64,000 nt of DNA from CALZJC01 sp963781065 (GTDB lineage Bacteria; Acidobacteriota; Thermoanaerobaculia; Multivoradales; JAHEKO01): positions 71,859 through 135,858 of the forward strand of contig CAWAET010000011.1 of NCBI GenBank assembly GCA_963781065.1, written 5' to 3'. The translations under genes were made by a program, and so were the position numbers. Positions 17,347 through 28,617 of this stretch are shown in pieces. The first letter of the stretch is position 1. Each line of letters starts with the position of its first letter. Under the pieces are notes generated by a model. It was not told the origin of the DNA and did not search any database. It saw nothing but the letters and a program-made list of their open reading frames with translations.

Positions 17347-20016
17347 GTGGAGCTCATCACCACCCATATCGGCGCCGACTTCGACGCCCTGGCCTCGAGT
17401 CTGATCGCCCGCAAGCTCCATCCCGGGGCGGCGCTGTTCTTCCCCGGCTCGCGCGAGGAATCGGTGCGGCGAATGCTCGACAGCGGGTTTGTCGAGCTCG
17501 ACGAGCTGCGGCAGAAGCAGGTCGATCCCGAGCGCCTGACCCGGATCGTGCTGTGCGACGTGCGCCAGCGCGACCGGATCGGCGTGGTGGCCGAGTGGCT
17601 TGATGGGCGGCCCGAGATCGAGCTGGTGATCTACGACCACCACCCCGCCACCGCGGATGATCTCGAGGCGGTTGCCGGCCTGGTCGACCCCGAAGCGGGG
17701 TCGACGTCGACGCTGCTGGTGGAGGAGCTGGGGCGGCGTGGGATCGAGGTGTCGCCGCGCGAGGCCACGCTGCTGCTGATGGGGATCTACGAGGACACCG
17801 GCTCTTTGAGCTACGCCACCACCGGACCGCGCGACATGGCGGCCGCCGCCCGGCTGCTCGACCGTGGCGGCGACCTGGCGATGGTCCGCCGGTACGCTCT
17901 GCGCCGGCTCGACGCGCGGCGGCTGGACGTGCTGCACCGGATGACCGACGAGCTGCGGATCTACCGTATCCGCGGCCACCGGGTGGGTGTCGTGGCCCTC
18001 GAGCTGGGGCTCTTCATCGACGAGCTGGCGCCGCTGGTGGGGCGGTGTGTCGAGCTGTTCGAGCTGCCGCTCGTCTTCGGTGTCTTTGGCGAGGCCGAGC
18101 GGGTCACGGTGATCGCCCGCGGCGAGCTCGAGGGGATACACCTGGGCCGATTTCTCGACGAGCGGGCCGGCGGCGGCGGGCACGCGACGGCGGCGGCCGC
18201 CAGCCTCAAGGGCAAGACGGCGCTGGAAGTGCGCGAGATGCTGCTCGCCGGCCTCGAGGAGTGCCTGCCGTTGAGCGCCCGGGCGCGCGACCTGATGCTG
18301 AGCGAGTTCCACGTGCTGACCGCGGCCGAGACGGTGGCGGCGGCGAAGGCGCTGCTCAACCGCCACCGGCTGAACGCCGCGCCGGTGGTCGATGCGGCGG
18401 GGTCGCGCCGAGTGGTCGGAGTGGTGACCCGGCAGGGCCTCGACTCGGCCCTGCAGCACGACTTCGGCGAGCGCCCGGTCGCGACGGTGATGGAGCGCGA
18501 GCTCGAGTGGGTTGCGGCCGACGCCCCGGCCGAGGAGATTGCCGCGCGGATGATGGGGCGCCATCCGCGGCTGATCCTGGTGGGCGACCGGGAGAGCGGC
18601 GAGGCGCTGGGTGTAGCCACCCGGATGGAGGTGCTGCGCCATCTCTACGGCCGGCTGGAGGAGACCGCCGATCCGCTGGGCCGCCGGGCGCGCGAGCGGC
18701 GGGCGCGGCGGGCCGACGTCGGCCGGTTGCTGAGCGAGGGGCCGGTCCGATCGGTGGCGCGCCGGCTGGAGCAGATCGCCGAGACCGCCCGGCGGGACGG
18801 TGTCCGGGCCTATCTGGTCGGCGGCATGGTGCGCGATCTGCTGCTGGGGCGCGACAACCGGGACGTCGACCTGGTGGTCGAGGGGGACGGGCCGCACTTC
18901 GCCCACCTGCTGCGCGAGCGGCTGGGCGGCCGGGTGCGCGAGCACCCGCCCTTCATGACCGCCGTGCTGGTGGACGACAGCGGCTTCCACGTCGACGTGG
19001 CCAGCGCTCGCAGCGAGTTCTACCGCACGCCGGCGGCGCTGCCCGAGGTGCGCACCAGCCCGATCCGCCAGGACCTCTATCGCCGGGACTTCACCATCAA
19101 CACGCTGGCCATCCGGCTGGGCCCGGAGGAGACGCCCGAGCTGATCGACTTCTTCGGCGGCCGCCGCGATCTCGAGGACGGCGTGCTGCGAGTGCTCCAC
19201 AGCCTGTCGTTCATCGACGACCCCACCCGAGTGCTGCGCGGCGTCCGGCTCGAGTGCCGCCTGGGCTTCACCCTGTCGCCGGAGACGCTTCGTCTGGTCG
19301 ACCTGGCGCTGGCCGAGGGAGTCTTCGAGCGGCTCTCCGGGCCGCGGCTACGGGACGAGCTGATCGCCCTGCTCGACGACCCGGCCACGGCGCTGAAGGG
19401 GATCGAGCGCCTGTCCGGGCTGGGCCTGCTGCCGGTCCTGCACCCGGACCTGACCTTGGGCCGGGCAACGCGCGGCCGGCTCGCGGCCGCCGCCGCGGCG
19501 GTGGACTGGCGACGGCTCGCCGGTATCGAGGGCCCGCCGGTCGCCCCCTGGCGGCTGTTCCTCGCGGTGCTCGCCTGGGATCTCGACGAGAGCCGCCGCC
19601 GCCGGTTGGGCGACCGCCTGGCCCTGGGCGGCGCCGACCTGAAGGCGCTGGTGGCCTTCCGCGGCCGCGTCGAGGGGGCCTCGAAGGCCTTGACCGGAGC
19701 CGGCCTCGAGCCCCACGACGCTGCAGCGGCCCTCGAGCCGCTCGCCGAGGAGGAGCTTCTGATGGTGATGGCCCTGGGCGACGAGCGGCAGCGGGACTGG
19801 GTGCGCCGCCAGCTGACCGAGTTCCGGCACCTGAGCCTGGCGATCCGCGGCGCCGATCTGCTGGCCCGCGGCGTGCCCACCGGTCCTGGCGTCGGCCGCG
19901 CCCTGGCGGAGACGCGCCAGGCGCGTATCGACGGTCGGATCGGCGCCGAGGAGGAGCTCGACTTCGCCCTGGCGGTTGCCGCCGACGCGGCCGGCGCGGA
20001 GGGCGAGGCGCGGTGA
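17347..20016 (+). CDS. DHH phosphoesterase - CBS pair - tRNA nucleotidyltransferase (A-adding type) fusion
   Basis: An 889-residue multidomain protein starting at GTG 17347. Residues 1-190 are the DHH domain (GADFDALASS, then VIYDHHPAT, with metal-binding Asp and His). Residues 200-305 are DHHA1 with the ERAGGGGHATAAAA glycine motif. Residues about 310-435 are two CBS units. Residues about 470-889 are a class II poly(A) polymerase/CCA-type nucleotidyltransferase: YLVGGMVRDLLLGRDNRDVD with the catalytic DVD, RRDFTINTLAIRL, DPTRVLRGVRLECRLGF. This architecture is known from A-adding enzymes of lineages that split CCA addition between a CC-adding and an A-adding protein. I infer it completes tRNA 3' ends, with the DHH part perhaps acting on short RNA or dinucleotides. 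The next gene starts within its stop codon (GTGA overlap). Confidence 0.9.
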   Translation: MELITTHIGADFDALASSLIARKLHPGAALFFPGSREESVRRMLDSGFVELDELRQKQVDPERLTRIVLCDVRQRDRIGVVAEWLDGRPEIELVIYDHHPATADDLEAVAGLVDPEAGSTSTLLVEELGRRGIEVSPREATLLLMGIYEDTGSLSYATTGPRDMAAAARLLDRGGDLAMVRRYALRRLDARRLDVLHRMTDELRIYRIRGHRVGVVALELGLFIDELAPLVGRCVELFELPLVFGVFGEAERVTVIARGELEGIHLGRFLDERAGGGGHATAAAASLKGKTALEVREMLLAGLEECLPLSARARDLMLSEFHVLTAAETVAAAKALLNRHRLNAAPVVDAAGSRRVVGVVTRQGLDSALQHDFGERPVATVMERELEWVAADAPAEEIAARMMGRHPRLILVGDRESGEALGVATRMEVLRHLYGRLEETADPLGRRARERRARRADVGRLLSEGPVRSVARRLEQIAETARRDGVRAYLVGGMVRDLLLGRDNRDVDLVVEGDGPHFAHLLRERLGGRVREHPPFMTAVLVDDSGFHVDVASARSEFYRTPAALPEVRTSPIRQDLYRRDFTINTLAIRLGPEETPELIDFFGGRRDLEDGVLRVLHSLSFIDDPTRVLRGVRLECRLGFTLSPETLRLVDLALAEGVFERLSGPRLRDELIALLDDPATALKGIERLSGLGLLPVLHPDLTLGRATRGRLAAAAAAVDWRRLAGIEGPPVAPWRLFLAVLAWDLDESRRRRLGDRLALGGADLKALVAFRGRVEGASKALTGAGLEPHDAAAALEPLAEEELLMVMALGDERQRDWVRRQLTEFRHLSLAIRGADLLARGVPTGPGVGRALAETRQARIDGRIGAEEELDFALAVAADAAGAEGEAR

Positions 20017-20744
20017 GCCGGGCGCGCACGACGCCGCCCGCGGCCGCCCGCCGCCGGACACTCTCCCGGCGCGCCCTGCTCGTGCTGCTGGTGCTGCTGG
20101 TGCCGCTGGCGACGTCCGTGCCGGCGATGCCCGGGCCGGCGGCCGCAGCGGCGCACGACGACGACCCCCGCAGCGTCGAGCTGCTGCGCTACGACTGTGC
20201 CAGCGGCATCGGCCGGCGCGACCTCACCCTGTTTGCCAACGGCACGCTGCGGCTGCGCGAGAGTGAGCCCGCCCAGGAAACGCGCATGCGCCTGGCCGAG
20301 CTCGGCCGCTCGGAGTTGGACGCCTATCTGGCCCGGCTGGGCGAGGAAGACCTGACCGAGGTCGACGCCCGGGGCCCGGAGGCCAGCGGCGACTGGGTGG
20401 CGACCTGCGAGCTGGAGCTCGCGCTCGAGGGAACACCGGCGCGCCGGCTGCGCTTCGGCGACATGGACACCCTGCCGCTGGCCCTCGGACGGCTGCTGCG
20501 GGTGGTCGACGATCTGCTGCTCGAGGTCGACCGGCTGTCGCCCAGGTCTCAGCTGCCGGCCGACTACGAGCCGCGGGCCGGCGACCGGCTGCGCCGATTC
20601 GACGGCGTTCTGTACGAGGTCGTCGCCTACACCGGTGACGGTGGCGGGCTGGAGCTCGAGGGGATCGACGAGCCGCTGGTGCTCTTCATTCCGGTGGCGG
20701 CGCTGCGCGACGAGTTCGCCGAGCTGGTGGGGCGGCGCCGGTGA
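20013..20744 (+). CDS. Secreted/periplasmic hypothetical protein
   Basis: 243 residues. The GTG start at 20013 overlaps the previous stop as GTGA, which decides the start and implies translational coupling. The N-terminus is basic (SRARTTPPAAARRRTLSRR) followed by a hydrophobic core LLVLLVLLVPLATSV and an Ala-rich cleavage region, a clear Sec signal peptide. The mature part is beta-rich with SVELLRYDCASGIGRRDLTL and NGTLRLRESE. It has two Cys (near residues 54 and 132) and a C-terminal segment LYEVVAYTGDGGGLELEG. I recognise no family. rsmD follows 10 bp downstream. Location is inferred as periplasmic; role unknown. Confidence 0.7.
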   Translation: MSRARTTPPAAARRRTLSRRALLVLLVLLVPLATSVPAMPGPAAAAAHDDDPRSVELLRYDCASGIGRRDLTLFANGTLRLRESEPAQETRMRLAELGRSELDAYLARLGEEDLTEVDARGPEASGDWVATCELELALEGTPARRLRFGDMDTLPLALGRLLRVVDDLLLEVDRLSPRSQLPADYEPRAGDRLRRFDGVLYEVVAYTGDGGGLELEGIDEPLVLFIPVAALRDEFAELVGRRR

Positions 20745-20754
20745 GGCGTCCAGG

Positions 20755-21309
20755 GTGAGCCCGGCCCGCCGGCTGAGGATCTCGGGCGGCAGGCTGCGGG
20801 GCCTCAAGATCGAGGTGCCGGCCGGGATCCGGCCCACCTCGGGGCGGCTGCGCGAGGCCCTGTTCGACATCTGGGGCGGACGGCTCGAGGGCGCCGGCTT
20901 CCTGGACCTGTTCGCCGGCAGCGGCGCGGTCGGGATCGAGGCGGCGAGCCGGGGGGCGGCGCGGGTCGTGATGATCGAAGGCGACCGTGGAGTCCTGCCG
21001 ATCCTGAAGCGCAACCGCGATCTGGCCGGTCTCGAAGATCTGCACGTGTTGTCCGTCGTCTTACCCGGAGAGCTGCGGCGCCGCCTGCCTCCCCGGGAGC
21101 GGTTCGATCTGATCTTCGCCGATCCACCCTACGGCTTTGCCGAGCACGCGGCCCTGCTGGCGTCGGCCGAGCCGCATCTCGCGGCGAGCGGCGAGATCGC
21201 CCTGGAGCATCGCTGGCACGGCGGAGAGCCGGCTTCGGCCGACGGTTTGAGTGCGATCCGCAGCCGTCGCTACGGCGAGAGCGGTCTCACTCTCTATCGC
21301 CGGCAGTAG
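20755..21309 (+). CDS. rsmD: 16S rRNA (guanine-N2)-methyltransferase RsmD family
   Basis: A 184-residue SAM-dependent methyltransferase expected to modify G966 of 16S rRNA. Motifs: LRISGGRLRGLKIEVPAG at the N-terminus (typical RsmD opening), RPTSGRLREALFDIW, SAM-binding LDLFAGSGAVGIEAASRGA, then the catalytic motif FADPPYGF where the family has DPPF or DPPY. I chose GTG 20755 because the VSPARRLRISGG reading puts the RsmD opening at residue 7; the frame stays open further upstream inside the previous gene. The 89 bp to the next gene contain no clear terminator but do contain that gene's ribosome-binding site. Confidence 0.9.
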   Translation: MSPARRLRISGGRLRGLKIEVPAGIRPTSGRLREALFDIWGGRLEGAGFLDLFAGSGAVGIEAASRGAARVVMIEGDRGVLPILKRNRDLAGLEDLHVLSVVLPGELRRRLPPRERFDLIFADPPYGFAEHAALLASAEPHLAASGEIALEHRWHGGEPASADGLSAIRSRRYGESGLTLYRRQ

Positions 21310-21398
21310 GGCCTTGGGCTAGATGCTCAGAGGCTGGCAGCCGTAGAACCACCGGGAGCGCGGCGGATCAGCCCCCGGGCGCCTGAGGAGGAGCACGC

Positions 21399-22554
21399 AT
21401 GACCACCAAAGACCTACAGATCGTCAGAGAAGCGGAGCGGCAGGCGCCGCGGCCGCTCGACGAGATCACGCCACCGATGATCTTCGACGAGCTGCGCCGT
21501 GGGGTGCTGGGCCAGGACCGCGCCCTGCGCTTCGCCGCCGTGGCGATCTACAAGCACACCGGCTCCGGCAGCTCGGGCAACGTGCTGTTGATCGGCAACT
21601 CCGGTACCGGTAAGACCACCATCATGAACAGCATCCAGCGGCTCTACGGGTCGATTCCGGAGTACCGCCCCTACCGAGTGATGGCGATTCTCAACGCCAA
21701 CGTCCTGGTCGACAGCGAGCGGACCGAGTTTCGCGGCGAACGGCTGCTGGCGGCGGTGGAGCAGCGGGCGCGGGAGCTGCTCGGGCCGCAGCCAACGGCG
21801 GCGGAGCTGACCGAGGCGATGGAGCGGGCAACGATCTGCATCGACGAGATCGACAAGATGACCACTCGGATCCTGGGCCGCGCCAACCCGCTGGGCGCCG
21901 TGCTCCAGCAAGGGCTGCTGACCCTGATCGAGGGCGGCAAGGTGCCCCATCGCACCCTCGCCTGGGCCGACGGCGTCGAGCAGCCGGTGACGCTGGAGAT
22001 CGCCACCGACCGGATGATGTTCATCTGCGGCGGCGCCTTCGAGGGGCTCTACGACCAGGTCCGTGAGCGCGCGTCGCAGAGCGGCGAGCTGCACAAGCTG
22101 CGCACCGAGACGATCCGCACCGCCGAGGGGCGCGTCAAGATCATGGAGCGGTTCGACCTGGCGCAGATCCTCAAGGTGAAGGACCTTTTCGAATACGGCA
22201 TGGTGCCGCAGCTGATCTCCCGCTTCGACAAGCTGGTGCTGCTCGACGACCTGTCGATACCGACGCTCCAGCAGATCCTGCTCGAGGCCCGCGACTCGCC
22301 TTTCGTCCTGTCGCGGCGCGACTTCCTGAGCCGCGGGATCCGGCTGGAGATGGAGCCGACCGCGGCCACGATGCTGGCCGAGCGCGCGGCCGAGGAGCCG
22401 CGCTCCGGCGCCCGGGCGCTGCGCGACCTGTTCACCGAGGTGATCAACCCGTTCGAGTTCGACCCGGCGCAGGGGCGGCTCGAGCCGTTGCCCGACGGCA
22501 CCCGGCGGCTGGTCATCGACGCCGCGACGGTGCGTGGCGCTCTGAAGACCCTAG
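21399..22554 (+). CDS. ClpX-like AAA+ ATPase without zinc-binding domain; stop codon probably lost by an insertion
   Basis: About 385 residues resembling the AAA+ core of ClpX. Seen: Walker A GNSGTGKTTIMN at about residue 66, Walker B ICIDEIDKM at about 147, a NPLGAVLQQGLLTLIEGG segment like ClpX VQQALLKLIEG, FICGGAFEGL, box VII MVPQLISRFDKLV, and sensor-2 EPRSGARALRDLF. The zinc-finger N-domain of true ClpX is absent and no clpP is adjacent, so it may serve another unfoldase or regulatory role. The literal reading frame runs on to 23420, antisense to all of rex. I think the real stop is TAG at 22552-22554, hidden by one extra C in ACCCTAG (22549-22551), since ten similar insertions occur in this window. 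Start ATG 21399 follows GGAGGAG. Confidence 0.75.
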
Positions 22555-22577
22555 GCCGACGTGCCAAGCGAGCCGAT

Positions 22578-23216
22578 CTAGCCGCCGCCGTTGGCGCCGA
22601 GGAAGTAGCCCAGCTCCTCGAGGTGGATCGACAGGTCGACGTTCTTGGTCGGCACGTCGGGGTCCTGCTCGAGCCGGACGGGCGCGAAGTTGAGCACCGC
22701 CTTGACGCCTGCCGCGGTCAGGGCATCGTAGTTGTGTTGGGCGGCGGGCGCCGGCACCGTGAGCACGCCGATCTCGGCGCCGGTCCGCCGCACCACCGCC
22801 GGCAGCTCGGAGATGTGCGAGATCACGAGGTGGCCGACGGTCGAGCCCACCTTCTCGAGGTCGTTGTCGAAGCCGCCGACGACGGCGAAGGACTCGTTGT
22901 TGAAGCCGACGGAGCAGGCCAGGGCCGAGCCCAGGTTGCCCATGCCGACCACCACCATGGACCGCGTCCGGTCGACTCCCAGCAGGGCGGCCAGCCGTTC
23001 GCACAGCTGATCCACCTCGTAGCCGACGCCGCGGATGCCGAACTCGCCGAACTGGGTGAGGTCCTTGCGGATCTGGGCGGCCGACAGCCGGTAGCGGTGG
23101 GCCAGCTGCTCGGACGACACCCGGCGTACGCCCTCCCGACCCAGCCGGCGCAGGCAGCGCAGGTAGATCGAGAGACGGTTGAGAGTTACCGGGGGAACGA
23201 GACTCGGGTCCGACAT
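22578..23216 (-). CDS. rex: Redox-sensing transcriptional repressor Rex
   Basis: A 212-residue Rex homodimer subunit: a winged-helix N-terminus (LNRLSIYLRCLRRLGREG, then SSEQLAHRYRLSAAQIRKDL) followed by a Rossmann domain with VVVGMGNLGSALACSVGF for NADH/NAD+ binding, and a C-terminal domain-swapped helix. Rex represses respiratory and fermentative genes when NADH is low and releases DNA when NADH is high. It is the last gene of the nuo operon (44 bp after nuoN), so the complex that consumes NADH and a sensor of NADH share one transcript. I did not find a convincing Rex box (TTGTGAANNNNNNTTCACAA-like) upstream of nuoA. The 3' end faces the ClpX-like gene. Confidence 0.95.
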   Translation of the reverse strand: MSDPSLVPPVTLNRLSIYLRCLRRLGREGVRRVSSEQLAHRYRLSAAQIRKDLTQFGEFGIRGVGYEVDQLCERLAALLGVDRTRSMVVVGMGNLGSALACSVGFNNESFAVVGGFDNDLEKVGSTVGHLVISHISELPAVVRRTGAEIGVLTVPAPAAQHNYDALTAAGVKAVLNFAPVRLEQDPDVPTKNVDLSIHLEELGYFLGANGGG

Positions 23217-23260
23217 CGTGCGCTCGTCAGGTCCTCGCGCTCAGCGGAGTCCATGGCGAC

Positions 23261-24720
23261 TCAGGAGCGCAGGGCGCGGGCGGTCTGCTGCAGCCACTCG
23301 AGCAGGGCGCCGGGCCAGATGCCGAGCAGCAGACTGCCGCCGGCGGCGATCACCGCCGCCAGCCGGCCCCAGCCGTCGAAGGCCGGCTCGGCCGGGGTCC
23401 GCACTTCGGGCAGCATGTAGAGGGTGTAGACCACCCGCAGGTAGTAGAAGACTCCCACCAGGGCGGCGAGCACGCCGACCACCGCCAGCCAGAGCTGGCC
23501 GTGGCGGATGGCGTGGATGAACACCAGGTACTTGCCGAGAAAGCCCAGGGTGGGCGGGATGCCTCCCAGCGACAGCATGCACAGCGCCAGACAGCCCGCC
23601 AGCAGCGGCCGGCGCAGGCCCCAGCCGGCGAGGTCGGAGATCAGGTGCTGCTCGCCCGGGGCCGAATAGAGCATGCCGACGATGGCGAAGGCGCCGGCGT
23701 TCATCAGCGCGTAGGCCAGCAGGTAGACCAGAACCGGCTCGCTGGCGGCCTGGTCGATTCTGGCCAGCGGGATGAGCAGATAGCCCATGTGGGCGATCCC
23801 CGAGTAGGCCAGCATCCGCTTGATGTCGCGCTGGACCAGCGCCATCAGGTTGCCGCCGACCATCGACAGCACCGCCAGCAGGGCCACCAGCGACGACCAG
23901 CGTTCGCTCTGGGCGCCTCCGGCCAGGGCGGTGAGCAGACGGATCAGGACGATGGCGCTGGCCGCCTTGGGCGCCACCGAGAGGAAGGCGACGAACGGCG
24001 TCGGCGCCCCCTGATAGGCGTCGGGCGCCCAGGCGTGGAAGGGGATCAGGCTCATCTTGAAGGCGAAGCCGGCCACCAGCAGCAGCATGCCCAGGGTGAC
24101 CAGCCAGGGGTTGCCGGTGCCGGCCGCCAGCGCGGCGGCGATGCCGTCGAGATCGGTGTGGCCGGTCTCGCCCCAGACCAGGGCGATGCCATAGAGCACG
24201 AAAGCGCTGACAAAGGCCCCCATCAGGAAGTACTTGAGCGCCGCCTCGGTGGCGATCGCCAGCCGCCGGTGGTAGCCGGCCAGGCTGTAGAGACAGATCG
24301 ACAGCAGCTCGAGCGCCAGGAAGACGGTCAGCAGCTCGCGCGCCCGCAGCATCAGCAGCAGACCCGCGGCGCACCACAGCAGCAGGGCGTGGTACTCGCC
24401 GCCCGCCAGCCGCTCGCGCCGCAGGTAGCCGTCCGAGGCGAAGACCGCCAGCAGCGCCGCCACCAGCACTATCGCCGAGGCGGCCAGGCTCAAGGCGCTG
24501 GTCTCGATCAGCCCGCCGAAGTGGGAGGCGTCGGCGCCGCCGAAGCTGGCCGCCACGGCCGCCAGGGCGCCGGCCACGGCCGTCACCGCGAGCGGCGTCA
24601 GCCAGCGCCGCGCCCGCGGCAGGAAGGCGTCGAAGAGCAGCAGCAGGACACCGCCGCCCACCAGCAGCAGCTCCGGCATCAACGCCGCCAGGTCGCCGTC
24701 GGCGATGCGATACATCTCGC

Positions 24721-24724
<4 letters not shown>
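23261..24724 (-). CDS. nuoN: NADH-quinone oxidoreductase subunit N
   Basis: A 487-residue antiporter-like membrane subunit of complex I, with about 14 hydrophobic segments. Landmarks: ALKYFLMGAFVSAFVLYGIA (conserved Lys before TM5), IPFHAWAPDAYQGAPTPFVA (the broken-helix region of Mrp-like subunits) and MLAYSGIAHMGYLLI with the conserved Lys just before it. The start ATG 24724 overlaps the nuoM stop by 4 bp (ATGA on the minus strand). The reading is intact. Proton translocation in the inner membrane is established for the family. Confidence 0.96.
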
Positions 24725-26326
<1,602 letters not shown>

Positions 26327-26329
26327 CGT

Positions 26330-28277
26330 CTAGCCGAGCAGCCACCAGAGCAGCAGCAGCACGCCGCCCAGGAAGTAGAGCGCGTAGTTGCGCACGTTGC
26401 CGGTCGTCGTGAGCCGGGCGAACTCACCGGCCAACCGCGACAAGTTGGGCCCGGCGTGGACCAGGCCCTCGATCACCGAGCCGTCGACGACCCGGAAGAA
26501 GAACCGGCTGAGCGCCGCCAGCGGCCGCACGACGGTGGCGTCGTAGGCCTCGTCGACCCAGTACTTGTTGACCAGGACGCGGTGGATGGCCGGGTACCTG
26601 GCGGCCCAGCCGGCGCCGCCCTCGAGCCCGCGGCCGCGGCCGTAGATCCGCCAGGCGAGCCAGATCCCCGCCGCCGCGATCGCCACGCTCGCCGCCATCA
26701 GCGCCAGCTCCAGCGCCACCGAGGCGTGATGGGAGCCACCGTGCGCCTCGCCGTGGTGGCCCACCGCCACCATCACCGGCGCCAGGAAGCGGTCGAAGAC
26801 GTTGATGTCGAAGGGCCCCAGCCGCGGCACCCCCACATAGCCCGCCACCACCGCCCCGATCGCCAGCACCCACAGCGGCCAGACCATCACCGGCGGCGAC
26901 TCGTGCAGGTGCGCCCGCTGCTCCTCCGTCCCCCGGAACTCGCCGTGGAAGGTCAGCAGCAGCAGCCGCGTCATGTAGCACGCCGTCAGCCCGGCGGTGA
27001 TCCAGCCCACCACCCACAGGGCCTTCGATCCCCCCCAGGCCGCCGCCAGGATCTGGTCCTTCGAGAAGAAACCGCTCAAAAGCGGCACCCCGGAGATCGC
27101 CAGCGTCCCGAGCAGCATCGTCCGGTAGGTCGACGGCAGCTTCTCGCGCAAGCCGCCCATCTTGCGCAGGTCCTGCTCGCCCCCCATGGCGTGGATCACC
27201 GAGCCCGAGCCGAGGAACAACAGCGCCTTGAAGAAGGCGTGCGTCCCGAGATGGAAGATCGCCGCCGAGTACGCCCCCACCCCCGCCGCCAGGAACATGT
27301 AGCCCAGCTGCGAGACCGTCGAGTACGCCAGCACCTTCTTGATGTCCGTCTGCGCCAGCCCGATCGTCGCCGCGAAGATCGCCGTCAGCGCCCCGACGAT
27401 CGCCACGAACCCGCTCACCCCCTCGGTCAGCTGGTAGATCGCGTTCGACCGCGCCACCATGTACACCCCGGCCGTCACCATCGTCGCCGCGTGGATCAGC
27501 GCCGAGACCGGCGTCGGGCCCGCCATCGCGTCCGGCAGCCAGACGTACAGCGGCAGCTGCGCGCTCTTGCCCATCGCCCCGACGAACAGGCACAGGCCGA
27601 CGAAGCCGGCGAAGCTCATCCCCAAAAGGTACGGCTCGCCCAGCGACTCGGGCGAGGCCGCCACCCCCGAGAAGATCGTCTGGTAGTCCAGCGTCCCGAA
27701 CCGCGACACCAGCGCGAACAGACCCACCAGGAAGGCGAAATCCCCGATCCGGTTGACGATGAACGCCTTCCTCCCGGCGTAGGGCGGGAACTCCTGGTCG
27801 TAGTAGAAGCCGATCAGCAGGTACGAGCACAGCCCCACGCCCTCCCAACCGACGAACGTCACCAGGTAGTTCGAGCCCAGAACCAGCAGCAGCATCGCGC
27901 CCATGAACAGGTTCAGGTAGACGAAGAACCGCTGGTACCCCGCCTCGTGCGCCATGTAGCCCACCGAGTAGACGTGGATCACAGAAACCCACGAACGTCA
28001 CCACGAACACCATCACCGACGACAGCGGGTCCAGCAGGAAGCCGATGTCGATGTCGATGCCGGCCGCCGACCAGGTGTAGCAGACGACCTGGAACGGCTC
28101 GGGCGAGACGCTGCGCACGTACTCGAAGATGCAGGCCAGGGCGAGCAGCAGCGACAGTCCCGGCGCGCCCAGCGCGACGGCAGTGGTCCAGCGCTTCTCG
28201 ACCCGCGGGCCCAGGACGCCATTGAGCGCCGCCCCGATGAAGGGGAGCAGGGCGATCAGCCAGAGAAGGTCGAGCAA
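26330..28277 (-). CDS. nuoL: NADH-quinone oxidoreductase subunit L (one single-base insertion)
   Basis: The distal antiporter-like subunit with its long lateral helix; about 648 residues after correction. Landmarks: MLDLLWLIALLPFIGAALNG, LFVGWEGVGLCSYLLIGFYY-like segment (VTFVGWEGVGLCSYLL), LPLYVWLPDAMAGPTPVSAL, and VLAYSTVSQLGYMFLA. The frame breaks at about 27982, where one extra base (C on plus, G on minus) turns GFLIHVYSVGYM into a shifted reading; removing it restores the family sequence. The C-terminal 90 residues carry the amphipathic helix and last TM (ALYFLGGVLLLLWWLL). Encoded 13 bp after nuoK. Confidence 0.94.
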
Positions 28278-28290
28278 GGTCTCTCGTCTC

Positions 28291-28617
28291 CTACCAGCGC
28301 ATCAGGTCCTGCCGGTTGACGTCGATCGTCTGGCGGTTGCGGTAGACGGCGATGAACAGGGCGAGGCCGACGGCGGCCTCCGCCGCCGCCACCGCCAGCA
28401 CGAAGAAGACGATCACCTGGCCGGTGTGGGCGGCGGCCAGCTCGCCGGTGCGCACCGCCAGGATGCGGGAGTAGGCGACCAGCGACAGGTTGACCGAGTT
28501 GAGCATCAGCTCGATCGACAGGAAGATGGTGATCGCGTTGCGCCGCCACAGCGCTCCCACCACGCCGATGGCGAACAGCAGCGCCGAGAGCAGCAGGTAC
28601 CAGCTGGGCGGGACCAT
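28291..28617 (-). CDS. nuoK: NADH-quinone oxidoreductase subunit K
   Basis: A 108-residue, three-helix subunit. Conserved glutamates needed for proton transfer are visible in ITIFLSIELMLNSVNL (TM2) and AVAAAEAAVGLALFIAVYR (TM3). Start ATG 28617 overlaps the nuoJ stop by one base (TGATG), which fixes the start. The length is normal for the family (about 100). Confidence 0.96.
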   Translation of the reverse strand: MVPPSWYLLLSALLFAIGVVGALWRRNAITIFLSIELMLNSVNLSLVAYSRILAVRTGELAAAHTGQVIVFFVLAVAAAEAAVGLALFIAVYRNRQTIDVNRQDLMRW

